A stretch of 64,000 bases of DNA from Phoronis australis (lineage: Eukaryota > Phoronida > Phoronidae): positions 1,071,021 to 1,135,020 of the forward strand of contig NMRA01000006.1 of the NCBI GenBank assembly GCA_002633005.1, read 5' to 3'. The notes beneath the pieces were generated by a model. That model saw only the letters and a program-made list of their open reading frames with translations, ran no database searches and was not told where the DNA came from. Positions within the stretch are counted from its first letter, which is position 1. Every line of letters starts with the position of its first letter. Shown one piece after another: positions 48,900 to 60,322 of this stretch. The position numbers and the translations under genes are program-made.

Positions 48900-50428
48900 T
48901 ATTTTTAATGACTACTGGTGCCTGGCTTCCGTGTTGACTTTAGTTGCAGCACTACCGGCCTTACTTAGCTCTCTTGAAGACTGGCGTAAAACCCAAGATG
49001 AACAAAAATGCACTGCAGAAGTACTCATGGATCTTTCTAAAGCTCCCTTTTGATCTCCAAACTTAAAGCTTACAAATTTGATGACCGTGACAATATGCCG
49101 TAGCCCTACTTGGGAATTATCTCTCCAACAGGAAACAACAAGTGAAACTAGGCTAGCACTCAAGTGAATGGGGCCATGTATACAAGGGTGTACCTCAAGG
49201 ATCCATCCTGGGACCCCTTCCGTCTTTAATATTTTCATCAATGACATCTTCTTCTTTCGTTGTGAAAAAAATCCGACTACACTGTTCAACTACGCAGATG
49301 ACAACACCCTCTCCTTCTCCGACAACAACCACTCTCCGTTACTGAATCCCTAAGACAAGATAGTGAATCACTCATCAACTGGTTCGCTGTAAATGGCATG
49401 CAAGCAAATCCTGGCAAATTCCAAGCAATCTGCATAGGGAAAAACTTTGAACACATTCTGTAGAACCCTCTCCAAGGAATTGCGATAGCTTGTGAGCCGA
49501 AAGTTAAACTTCTAGGAATAGCCATAGGATACCAACTTAACTTTTGACTCCCATATTTCGAACATTTGCAAAAGAGCCTCACAACAAATAAACGTTCTAA
49601 GAAGAATTGGACACCATCTTACGATTAAGGGTAGACTTGCCATTTTTCACTCCTTCGTCGTTTCAAATTTCAGCTACTGCCCCCTATGGCATTTTTGCTC
49701 GAAAGAAAATACACTCAAACTAGAAAAACTTCAGCTCAGAGCCCTACGTTTTGTTTACAATGACGACATTAGCACGCACGACCAACTACTCTCTCTAGCT
49801 AACAAACCACCCTTTCACCTCACACAGACTTCGACTTACTGCAATAGAAGTATTTAAAATCCTTCTTGGTGAATCACCCAAGACACTTTCTTCACTTGTA
49901 AAGAAGCAAGAAAACAATTACTCCTTCCGCTACAGCAACCTTCTAGCTTTTCCTCAAGTTAAATCTGTTAAATATGGAAAACAATCTTTTCGCTTCGAGG
50001 CTGCTCGGGTCTGGAACAGTCTGCCGAATCTGTTGCGCACAACAGAGTCTTTCACTTCCGTGGACTGCTTCGGACCTGGACTGGTCCTAAATGCAGCTGT
50101 TCTCTTTGTGAACACTCCAGGTTATACTGTAATTAGTGTATACACTCGTTTCTCTTATGATTTATCTAGATTATAGCATTTACACCGTGACGTGTACCCA
50201 TTATTGTTTATGCTCATTTGACCATAGCCAAGTACATAGTTTAGCGATTACGACAACTTTACTTTTATTTACAATTATGTCTCTGTTATTCTCCGCCTCT
50301 AACTTAAGTTCCATTTTCTTCATGTTTTTCTGTTAAATTTAAAGTCGTAGTAATAGCCCAACTGGCTAATGTTAATCTGTTCTCCGAACGACGTTAAATA
50401 AAGCTTCTTGAATCTTGAATCTTGAATG
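48900..50428 (+). mobile_element. 5'-truncated, degenerate non-LTR retrotransposon (LINE)
   Basis: Reverse transcriptase landmarks are visible in broken frames. A DLSKA-like block lies at about 49028, the VPQGSILGP block at 49188-49217, and the YADD catalytic box at 49291-49302. A typical LINE C-terminal region follows (LEKLQLRALRFVYND; SFRFEAARVWNSLP) up to about 50060. The 3' end is marked by AATAAAG and a short tandem tail of CTTGAAT units (50406-50427). Frameshifts occur before the SKA block and elsewhere, and the 5' half (endonuclease) is missing, so it is dead. The C-terminal motif suggests a Jockey/CR1-like lineage; I cannot place it more finely. Confidence 0.85.
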
Positions 50429-50515
50429 ATGACCGGATCGAGTAGCCGGGCCTGCTCAAAGCGATCGGCGGGATGACTGAACTGGGGCGTACATATTGCT
50501 TTGGCTATCATTTTG

Positions 50516-50573
50516 TAGGCAATGACCATCGCCTCTGTTGGCCCGAACCAACAGAGGCGATGGTCATTGCCTA
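50516..50573. repeat. Perfect 26-bp hairpin
   Basis: Arms 50516-50541 and 50548-50573 are exact reverse complements (TAGGCAATGACCATCGCCTC...) around the 6-nt loop CCCGAA. The sequence CTATCATTTTG occurs on both sides in direct orientation (about 50505 and 50571). It lies about 90 bp beyond the LINE tail. Confidence 0.85.
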
Positions 50574-52894
50574 TCATTTTGAGGATAAGTTGGTTCCAAA
50601 AATAGATTTCATTTTTGTTTTAGGTAGTTTCACAGCTAACGCATCAGTTATAGAAGCCATCTCATACAAGTATTGTTACAATTACGCGACTCATCCACTG
50701 GTTCGGCGCGGCTGTCGTGGCCCGGCCGGCCCGCGATGTTGAAACAACAAAGATTAGTCTAAACCGCTAACCTTTGTAAAAATGATATTAAATCGTTTCC
50801 TATTTATATTAAAAATGGTTTATGGGGATAGAAAGTTGGGGAAAACTGGTATTTCTTTGCAATGATTTACATATTGCTAGTTGAGATGGCATTGTCATGG
50901 GGAGCGTGGCGGGGCGTCATGATCCGACTGACTCCGCGGTGATTCCGGCGGAGCAAGCTCGATCGTCTTACCCGGAGCTAATGAGCTAATATCGCTACAA
51001 AAATACTCGATCTGCCGTGAGACCAAAGGTATTGACTAAAGCACACTGTGGTGAAAACATATTACAAAACCAGCTAGCCGAGAGCCTCCGGCTCTGGTCG
51101 GCGGACTAGAAGTACGTTTTTAATGGCTCAGAGGAAAGTTGACCATGTCTGTCGTGAGACCAAAAGTACGCTATGCAAAATAGAAATGCACTCGATCCTC
51201 CAGTGAGCCTAGGTCTGCATTCCTCATCCTCAGTGCTAATGACACAACCGGAAATGACAGCCTCCCGGGCCATCTGCCTGTAGTCTTTCGAAAACCTGGT
51301 AGTCAACTGCTGTGAGACGGGTGCGGGCCGGTCTAGGAAGGGTATTCCCATAGCTCTTCTGTAGTAAGCCTACTCACTGGAAGAAAGACAACCGCGCACT
51401 CAGTGACATCGGATTTTGGTTATAAAGCAGATAAAAAGCCAAATGGAAATACAGTAGAATTAGTTTCTGTGCGCTCGTAGACTCTACTACCGGGGCCAGT
51501 TTGGAATGTCCCAAGTTTTATTTCGTTGTCCCTGTACACTGACAAGCATCAAATAAAAAAGTAAATCAAAAAACCGACGTTATGTACAAAATGTGTAGAA
51601 TCATAATGTATTACTGGGTGTTTCTGCAGGAGCGTAGTAGCCCGGTGTCTGGACTCTGCCGACTGGAGTCTGAATATCTGATCGGATTCAATGTTCTCAG
51701 CTATGGTTTGAGTGTCTTGGAACCATATGAACCCAGACATCTTTGATACTTGTTCTCAATGCTTGTCACTAAGCCCCTGGAGGTTGTCAAATCCATTCAA
51801 ACGAGTTACAAGCGCAACTATATTTGACCCGTTCTTCAAGGACTGCTTCAAACCTTGCGCTTTTGTCAAAGACGTACGATGTATCCCAGGACCACTGAAT
51901 TTGCATCTCTTCCAAAATTCCGAATAAACGTCCCTGTGTCTGAACACTTGAAACCCGAAGATGTAACCGCCCATAGGCATAGGCATTTCATCGGGTGGGC
52001 CTTTCTGCGGAAATTCCGGGAAAAGAAGACGGCGTGAGTGACGTTTATTGCGGGTAGGAAGGTCAGTGCTGAGGTCTAGACCTGAGGGCTCCTTAGAAGG
52101 CCCATGAACACCGCGCGAGTCACGCAAGATTTTCCTGAGAAAGAACAGCCACCCGCAATTGCTGGCACTGTACACTGTTCGCGGATACGGTTGCCTTGTC
52201 AATGTGAGTGCTCCCCGGGTTCATTCCTTGTATAGGCCTAACTTAGAAGGATGTATCTTGTAACGTATTCGCGACGAAGCCACAGCGCTTGCCACAACGG
52301 CCCTTACATGACTAAACAATTCTTCGGAAAACGAGTTGATCGTACACCGTACGCAAGACAATTTTATTATACACCAGTCAAATTCAAGTTACAAACGTGT
52401 GAAGCGTGACAAGGCATGGACGTCGATTCACCTGACCTGAATGTCAGGGTTGCGGTACCACAGAAAACTCGAAATGCGTTGCTTTTCAAGATTACAGTAA
52501 ATCACAATACAAAAAAAATATATTTTTCAGGATGAACCCCCCCCCCCCTTCAATTTGCTCCAGGTGATTTACATGGGGTTTACCCAGCGCTGGTAGTGCC
52601 GTTTTCGTTTTGCGGGCGACGTTTTCTTTTCTTTTTTTAATTATTATTTTTGATCTTGTCCCAAGGGGGTTAAGCCCCCTGAACACCACCCGTAGATCCG
52701 CCACTGTAAGTACAACAGTTGGGAAGCCCTTTAGACATTTACTATATAGTTGCAGGTCATTTGCAATCTCATCTGTAAAAAGGACAGATTTGAATCGGCT
52801 TAATCACATATGTCTTTATTTCTCGTTCGAGCAATTAAAAGAAAGAAAATGGGACTTGAAGTATAACTAGATCGGCCAATTCAGTGTAACTTCA
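50574..52894. other. GC-richer intergenic interval without a recognised gene
   Basis: 50430-51350 is noticeably richer in G+C and CpG than its surroundings (for example GGCGCGGCTGTCGTGGCCCG near 50705). Two related motifs, CTGCCGTGAGACCAAAGGTA (51011) and CTGTCGTGAGACCAAAAGTA (51148), suggest a decayed repeat. A minus-strand frame of 148 codons (51756-52202) has no motif I can assign. A GATCCGCCACTG end at 52695-52706 resembles the end of the TIR element at 52895-53050. Confidence 0.4.
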
Positions 52895-53050
52895 CAGTGG
52901 CGGGTTTAAGGGGGGTCAAGGGTGCCATGGCACCCCTAAAATCCCCGCATGTTTCATTCGGCACTTCGGGGGTGCGAATGTTTGACAGGTAAAATCCTGG
53001 CTAATACTCTACCCTGTCCCCCCTAACTCAAAATCCTGGATCCGCCCCTG
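52895..53050. mobile_element. 156-bp TIR element (MITE) with target-site duplication
   Basis: The left end CAGTGGCGGGTTTAAGGGGG and the right end (inverted: CAGGGGCGGATCCAGG) form imperfect terminal repeats. The 5-bp direct repeat CTTCA flanks it at 52890-52894 and 53051-53055. A very similar right end lies at 7960-7995. There is no coding capacity. Confidence 0.7.
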
Positions 53051-53477
53051 CTTCAAAAAACAGAAAATCCAAGCAAAACGTTCAACTAAAGCTCACTAAA
53101 TAAAAACGAAACAAAGTAAGTTTATCTTATTGCCACTTGTACCGTACTCCGCATACCCATGCACGCTCAATCGTCACAATGTTTGTCATTTTCCGTCCCA
53201 TGTTCGGGTGTACATATTCTGAGAAAAGAAATGCGAAGAGAAACATGTAGAAAGGAGAAATTTGAAAGAAAATTGTAAACTACCAGAGTTGGATCTACCC
53301 TTTGGAGGCCATTACCAGTACCCTTTTGGTAATGGTCTCTCATTTTTGCTGTACATATCGTTTCAACGCACTTGAAAATATACTCTCATTGTCAGAATAT
53401 AGTCTGACAGTATTTTTAGTTGTATTGTTTTGTTTTGCTGTTCTCTTTCATTGGCATGACCCCTGAGTTAAGTACAA

Positions 53478-54112
53478 TGATGATGTAATTTGTTTACTGC
53501 AGAATAGTATGGAACTTTCTAGTAGACTGAGTTCAGTAGTGATGATGTAATTTGTTTACTACAGTATAGTGTGGAACTTTCTAGAAGGCTTTAGCATGAC
53601 GGTGATTAATACAGTCTGGAATATTCTTGAGACTGGTATATGTTTGTAGAATGGTTTGGTAGATTCATGAAAGTTCTAGAATGTGCTTGAATTGATGAAA
53701 AGTTCCAGAACAATGCACTAGGCTATTAATACACAAGCACGGGTTTGTGTTAGGGAGATCAAGTCAGTTCAAGAGAGATCAAGTAAGCTCAAGAAAATTA
53801 ATTAGAAGAAAAGCAGTTAAGCAGTTAAAGAGTTGCAGTGAAGAGAATCAGCAGTTACAGCGATAGTCAATAGAGAGCCAGCTATAGAGACAGCAGGTTA
53901 TTGAATCGACGAGTGTAACAGTTGCTGAACGTGTCTCAGAGGTTCATCACAAGTCAAGGCTTCGCAGCACTGGCTGGAGCATAAACAGACATTACGTCTG
54001 ACGTTTTGTTTGAGAAAGCTTGTAAACGTACGGTCGGGATTAATAAAGGATTAACTCGAACCAGTCTTCAGTCAAACGTCGCACCGAAAGCTATTAGCAC
54101 CGGTCTGTAACA
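53478..54112 (+). mobile_element. Candidate solo LTR, or retro-promoter, with an inducible-type upstream region
   Basis: The segment has the order expected of an LTR. A tandem duplication of about 62 bp in the upstream part starts at about 53478 and 53540 (GATGATGTAATTTGTTTACT). A TATA-like TATTAATA lies at 53724-53731. About 290 bp of transcribed-looking sequence without an ORF follows, with AATAAA at 54042-54047 and an end in ...TGTAACA at 54112. No primer-binding site or internal region follows and no target-site duplication was found, so if it is an LTR it is solitary and its left edge is uncertain. Confidence 0.4.
53512..53710 (+). promoter_or_regulatory. Cluster of heat-shock elements (HSF-type sites)
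   Basis: Five sites match alternating nGAAn/nTTCn units within 200 bp: GAActTTCtaGTA (53512), GAActTTCtaGAA (53574, perfect triple), GAAtaTTCttGAG (53619), TTCatGAAagTTCtaGAA (53664-53681, perfect quadruple) and AAAagTTCcaGAA (53698). The last lies 14 bp upstream of the TATTAATA box. The layout resembles metazoan heat-shock promoters. Confidence 0.7.
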
Positions 54113-56334
54113 ACCTGCGCCCACCCACACAAGGGAAAAACGTGAGACTCATCCATAGTTACTTAGAAAAGTCTGAGAAACTTATTATGAGCAATTTTTT
54201 AGTGAAAATTTGTTCCAGATTTTTAAAGTCAAGAAAAAATAAACGCAAACCTGCAGGGATTCCCCTTTGGCAAGAGATAATGGAGTCACATCTAGCGCTC
54301 TTTCTCCGCTTTTTATTATGGTTATCACTTGACATAAATTGGGGGCCTGACAGGAATAAGCCCTGATAATACATCAATTGCAGCTCATTTAATGTTTTTT
54401 AAATCATAATTATGTACTTTCATATTTAGTGGTCCATGACTTCGAAGGGGACCCGTTAATCCATTATCACCTTTTATCGTTTTTTATTTATGTCTTCTCT
54501 ACAGAGCCGTTTAATTGATTCTCTTTTCCTGATTTTGTAAAATCTTTTGATGAAGGTCTCGTGTTGGGGATACCCAATGATGGAATCAACTGTAACTCTT
54601 CCCCAGTTTTTAAAATGATATATCATTTTATATTAATTAAAGAGCCCCCTTTCAGACTGTGCCCTCTTTTGGAGGGGCGGATCGGGGCAATTACCCCTTT
54701 GCCCCCCTCCTATAAATCCGACACTGTTAATTACTCACTAAGGGAACTAGCGGAAATTTCACATTGATCGAAAAAAACAAAGTTTTTGTTCATGCAAATC
54801 ACAGGGTCTAAAGTATCAAGATATTGACTCAAACAACCAAAATGTGAGACCGTGTTAAAAAAATAATGAATAAAAACTAAAGCACTGGCCGTCATCGAAA
54901 GTACGGAAGTTTGAAGAAATTGAAGACCACTATTTATGAATTGCACAAAAACAACATTCAACGATAAAAATATCATCTTACGACTATTCCCAAAAGAATT
55001 CCAAAAATATTATTTCCATTGTAGATCGTTATAGGAAACTATGGTCGATGAAGAAACTGTTGTTCGTATCAAACTCACACATGTCGATCTGACTGTCGTT
55101 TGACTGCCTTATGTAATGTAAACCGTCACAGGATACCACTGGTGCGAACCAGAATTAAATAAAAAGAACGGAGGATGCCCGTCTCCCATGCTCTGCTTGT
55201 TGCTCTTCAAGTATCAGTTTCGGGAATTGCCTAAAAACATTCATTAATTGCAGTCTAAAAATCTGTAGTTCCATCTGCCTTCCGTTGGTTTACGTGCATA
55301 TTTATGTACGTACGAAAATAGACCGATTCACCAACGGTTTTTGACAATTACAACTGAGCTAATCTTCCGAGAAATTGAATGCTGCTCCAGGATCGCGATC
55401 AGATGAAGGTAGAAATTCGGGAATATCTCTATAGTTCAAACAGCAAAGAAGTGCTCCGGATGATTTTTGCTAATTTAAAATTATTCTCGACTAATTAGAG
55501 AATTTTGACGTAGGTTGATGAAATTCGGTTATTTCTAAATAATTTGTCTTTCTCCCCGTAGGATAGCCACGACAAACACAGGCATAAGCGCGTTTACAGG
55601 GATTTTGAAACAGTCTCTAAGCCAGTGTACCCGACTGAGGCGGATCCCGGAACCACATCCTTAGTGAACTTTCAAAGCGTACTTTTCCTTAACTGGGCCC
55701 TAAGAAATGAATACTGACCTTAGGCTTCATTTCTCTCTTCAAAATGAAAGAAGATTATTCCGAAGTTTCCGAGATGATGTTCCATCTACTTAATTCTTAG
55801 ATGATGCTGTTTTTTACCGTAGTTTCTCGGGGTGTTGGAAATTGGCGAGGACCAGGAGGCAGAAGCAGTGGCGATAGCTAGTGCGGATAGGATCACGGTA
55901 TGCAAAATGTAAAACAAAGCCGAAGTTTGTGACTCTCGGATGATGTTTATCTTCTTATGGCATGAGTGTTTAGAATTAAAGCTGTCATGGTAAGGAATAT
56001 CATGAGATTAATTTTGAGAGTAGAAGGCTTAATGTTCGTTTTTTCAGCCAGAAAACCAGGTCTAATTGTAGTTTTAACGCGACTGCAAACCCGTTTTAGA
56101 GGTATTAGGCATCGATCACATCAACGTGTAGGCTACTGCTTTGGCATAAACGGTTTTGACTAATCGAGAACCTGTTTGAGACAACTTTTAGCTTATACAC
56201 ATATTGAGTGGCAGTTGGGGGTATTTGGTAGTGGAAAAGACGTTGTTTTAATGACACATTGCTTTGAAAGCCAACCAAATTAAAGTGTGCCTTCATTGAC
56301 GAGGCAAGAAGTCTGGGTTGAAAACATATCCAAA
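54113..56334. other. Intergenic interval without a recognised gene
   Basis: AT-rich. A possible small TIR-element remnant ends at about 54727 (AAATCCGACACTG) beside GGAGGGGCGGATCGGGG (54671). A few open stretches of 65-80 codons lack family features. Confidence 0.4.
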
Positions 56335-56631
56335 TGGCTCATGTGAGCTCAAGGTCGGTTAACAAGCAAAAGCTTTTAATTATCACGAGTACCCCAATTT
56401 GGCGATTAGGGAAAAGGGGTCACAGTCCGCCTCAGTGAAAAAAAGTCCGACGAGACAACTGAAGTCCACAAAATCCACGGGAACGGAATTCGGGCGAGTG
56501 CACGATTGGCAGGCCTGAACCTAGTGGCCCTTTTTTGTTTTTTGGTAGTCCCCGTTGATTTTTGTCAGTAAAAGTTCCGCATATCGAAGAATTCGAGCCC
56601 CCCTACATTTTAGGCTGGGTGCGGGCTTGAT
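56335..56631. mobile_element. Family R1, copy 4
   Basis: The interior matches the other copies in order (CAGTCCGCCTCAGTG, AAAGTCCGACGAGACAACTG, GCGAGTGCACGATTGGCAGG, GTAAAAGTTCCGCATATCGA, AGAATTCGAGCCCCCC). The right end TAGGCTGGGTGCGGGCTTG is clear. The left end is poorly preserved, so the start is approximate. Confidence 0.55.
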
Positions 56632-57248
56632 AATAACCGAGAAACGGACTCAGATCCCGTGATTCACTGGCCCAGTTGTCGGAAGCGGCACCAGTAACCC
56701 AGGAATGAATATTGTGAGTTTTGAAAGTCTGCGAACTGTTTACGATCAGTCAAATAACTGCAATCTGGTCGTGATAAACCCGGTCATCCATCTGAGTGGC
56801 ACGTCTTACTCCTCCACAAGCACCTATGTAAATACCCCCCAGGTTTGATCTATCACGGCGGGCTGAGTGCTGATAGGTCCTGTGGGCTATCCAGGGTCCT
56901 GCTTCTAGCGACCTCTAGGCCCGCGAAACATGTGTTATTGTTGTGCGCAAAGAAAGACAACTTTGTACTCAGTTGCGCACGAATGTCAAGGAAGAATAGA
57001 CGTGTGACAAACCATAACGAAAACTTCGACAAACTACGTAGTTATTTATGGTCAAGTCGCTACAATCGTGGGAATCTTATTCCGTTAGTCATCTAAGGAG
57101 TTTGTAATCGATTTATCGAAATAACTGTTGGCGACGATGTACTTGTAGAACATCCGAAAGTCGCCATGGTCGGCGACGTTCAGAACTCACGAATGACTGA
57201 TTTCAAGAGGAGAAAAATATTGCGAAGATGCAATGGAACTGAAAGCTG

Positions 57249-60200
57249 ATGGCGCTTAGTAGCTGCTATTACTTAATAGTGATTCTTCTGCTCGTACGGA
57301 AATACACGTTCGCAAATGAACAGTCAGGTAAGCTACCAATTTAGAAGTACCGTTAGCTAACCAGTGCCTCAGTAGTTTGCCGTGCCAACCAATGTTATCA
57401 TGCACAGGCTACCTATTCGTTTTATATTACCGACTAACTTCAGGACCGAAGGTGAATCAGTGCAGTACTGATGATACGGGCAATTCATTTATTCAGATAC
57501 TGATTTTAGGTCATTTAGCGAATTATCATCTACGTTGAGTTTTTGGCTGGTTACTAGTCGTGAATCAGTGTACTAAGCATAAAGAAGCAACATAGAAAGT
57601 TCAACAAAAGCCTTCTTTGTCGTGATTGTTTTCCCAGACCAGTGGACTGCGCTGTATCAACAGTGCTGCATAAATCATTTACTGCCTGCATTGTCCATTA
57701 CAGCCCACTTTGGCTTATTGCCTAGCTTGTTGTTTTGTTCTGCTGTGAATGCTGTTAGATTAAAACATCAAGTGAAAATTCTTTGAACTGACGAAATAAA
57801 CATTTTTATATCAGTGTTTATTGCATGAGTAATCCTGATGTTTTGTTCGAAATTCAGTGTTTCAGTTTGTTATGATAGAGTTTAGATGGCGACAAAGTTA
57901 CCACCAGTTGAAGCGTGATTGAAATTTACATCAGGTTACGTCATTTGAAACGACATTTGAGCCTGTGCTTTCTGTCGAAAAACCATGTTTTAATTTAGGC
58001 AATTTACCATTATAAAATTGGTCCTGTTTTGAGTGGGCTTGGAAATGTTCCAATGACAATTTGTTACTCATTCAGGCCAAATTCTTACAATTTCACTTGA
58101 AATTTCATCTGTGCGTTTCTTACAAGCCCATCCCCCATGTTGACAAAGTAACAGTTTGAGATCAATTTCATAACGGTAAAGGTCTGAATCAAAACTTGTT
58201 TTTTGACAAAATGTTTTACTGCTTTTATATCCGTTTATTGATTTGACCCAACAATGTAATGGATAGGGTTCATCGTCCATGCAATGCCATAAAATACTGT
58301 TTCGGATGGACATTGATTCTGTAGGTTTGTTCTACCAATTGGTTTGTTAATTCTCCACTTATATCATGGAAAAATAATTACCAAAATTGTCATTTTCCCT
58401 GTTTCCAAAGGTTGATTACCTTGCAGCACGCAATGGGAGCTTGCTGCCCAGCTATATGACGTCTACGCAGTTTTAACCAAGCGAATAATAAAATAATTTA
58501 TCAAGTGCCTTGTTCTGTCAGAGAAACTAAATTTTGATCTTTATCACTTACGCTGTAATCTCACCAAATAAGGTTCTGTAGGAACTTATCGGCAAGTCTG
58601 TGTAATTTGCCAAATAACCACAAAACTAAAGATTTTACCTCCGTAAAAGTATATATTTTCTGAAAGTGGAAAGGCGAGTTTGACGTCAATTGGGTCACTT
58701 GACCTTGTCCTTTTTGGTAAAATTTAGCAAGAAGAGAAGGAACGTCGACAGCAAAACAATGTTATGAGTGGCGTTTAATGTCAGCATTGTAGATGAAATG
58801 CTGTTGCAGTTTTCTGAGTTCTTGTTCTTCTCCATTTAGTGTAGGCCTAACTTTTGAGTACTTTTAAAGGAGACATGAAAGTCTAGTTGTTTGATAGTCC
58901 CTCATACAAGACTGGAACATGCTAAAAACAATTCCTTACAACACTTTGGAGAACTGTTCAAAAAGCATAGTATCTGAGAGTTTCACATGAATCTGATCCC
59001 CATTTCACAGTTATGATGTTCCAAATTTGGCCAAATTTAGAATTTTTCTAGGGTACTACATAACTTTAAGATGCAATATGGCGTTCTCATTTCTTCATAG
59101 AAGATATGTTTCACAGAATTAATGCTTTTGACTTATTCAAGCTCTGCACCATTGGACTATATTTTGAAAAATTTGTGCACCCAGAACAATATTAGAGGCC
59201 CTTGAAAAAAGAAAAATGGGCAATTCTGTCAATTTTTTTGTCCGAAATTGGTGAGGTGTTTCCGCACTACTATAAAATTGCTCTCAACTTGCTCCGTACT
59301 CATATGGGAAGTGATTTTTGGTCTTACAGAAGGAACTGAAAGAAAGTTGGTTATTTTTCGAGACCATGATCAGTAAATAATATTACAGGCTATGACAAGT
59401 CAACTTGTATAGCCTGGTCTCAAGCAATAACAAACTGTTAGTTCAAACATACTTTGACTGAAGAACAGTCTGAGACCTATTTTTTAGCTAGTGGTCTAAA
59501 TAAAAAATATGCTCCTTAAATCTTTTGATTTTGTGGACAATTTTGGCAAAATAAAATTTCATCGTGCTCATACATGTGTAATATCCACCATGTAGTGTGT
59601 TTCATGACTGAAGAATTACCATAGCGCTTCCTGCACCTGGCAGTCATGCAAAACAATAATAATAATAATAATAATTGTATATACATACCTCATGACAGCG
59701 TTTAACATATGGTGGACAGAGAATCTGCTGATCAAAACCTCATGGAAAATAAATGGTTGAAATAGACCAAACAGTAAACAAATGTATTACCCTGATAAAC
59801 ATGGTAAAATGTCACCAATTTGTGATAAAAAATCACCCCTTTTGAACATTGTTGTGAATTCACATAATCTTTCAAAATGTTGCCTGTTGGTAGCTGTGGT
59901 ACATAACATTGATTTGGTATTTCTTGTCTGCCATATATGTCCTTAATTGGGCAGATTTTACCGAATGTCTGTATCTGTGACATGCAGTGACTGTTAACAT
60001 TCAATGTTATATGTAGATGCCCCAATTGTCCAGAAGGGACCAGAGAGCGCTGAAGTCATGGTAGAGAGCTATCACATCTTCCATTGCAAGACCAGCCCAG
60101 CCGGTGTAACAGTTGAGTGGAAGTTTCAGAATGCCACCAATTACGTGACGTCTGAGCCCGGCCATCAGTGTTTATCACGCTACTGCATGCTACACAAGGC

Positions 60201-60322
60201 CAATGGATCGCTCTCCATTTCCCGGACATTGATTAGTAACATAGGCAATTACTGGTGCGTAGCTAAAGATGAAGGTACCGGCAGGGAAGACACGTCAACA
60301 AAGGCGTCATTACGAGTTGATG
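57249..60322 (+). CDS. 5' part of an Ig-superfamily receptor, PTK7/Off-track-like (gene continues past the window)
   Basis: Exon 1 (57249-57327) encodes 26 residues, MALSSCYYLIVILLLVRKY onward: a signal peptide with hydrophobic core about 8-16 and possible cleavage after FA (21-22). Its donor G|GTAAGC is phase 1. Exon 2 (60017-60322, acceptor ATGTAG) is a symmetrical phase 1-1 exon of 102 codons holding one Ig domain: Cys50, Trp61 and Cys107 in the NYWC context. Extra cysteines at 78 and 83 (CLSRYC) may form a second disulphide, and possible N-glycosylation sites are Asn65 and Asn89. The stretch WCVAKDEGTGREDTSTKASL closely resembles the end of the first Ig domain of PTK7 (QCVARDDVTGEE...), a receptor pseudokinase in Wnt and planar-polarity signalling. 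With only one of seven expected Ig domains visible, the family call is moderate; the join of the two exons is strong because phase and product fit. Confidence 0.65.
58692..59055 (+). repeat. Dispersed repeat family R2, copy 3
   Basis: Starts GGGTCACTTGACCTT and ends TTTTTCTAGGG. The best-matching part is 58885-59055 (TTTGATAGTCCCTCATACAA, AAAGCATAGTATCTGAGAGT, GAATCTGATC, GATGTTCC, TTGGCC). It lies in the first intron of the receptor gene. Confidence 0.6.
59654..59675. repeat. AAT microsatellite
   Basis: About seven AAT units in the first intron of the receptor gene. Confidence 0.9.

Noticed and set aside
49168-49353. Reverse transcriptase frame as a functional gene
   Set aside because: It is a fragment of the truncated, frame-shifted LINE.
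51549-52202. Minus-strand frames of 148 and 63 codons separated by one stop
   Set aside because: A short proline-rich stretch (PPDEMPMPMGG) briefly suggested the start of a cytochrome P450, but no haem-binding motif or other P450 block follows. Too weak to call.
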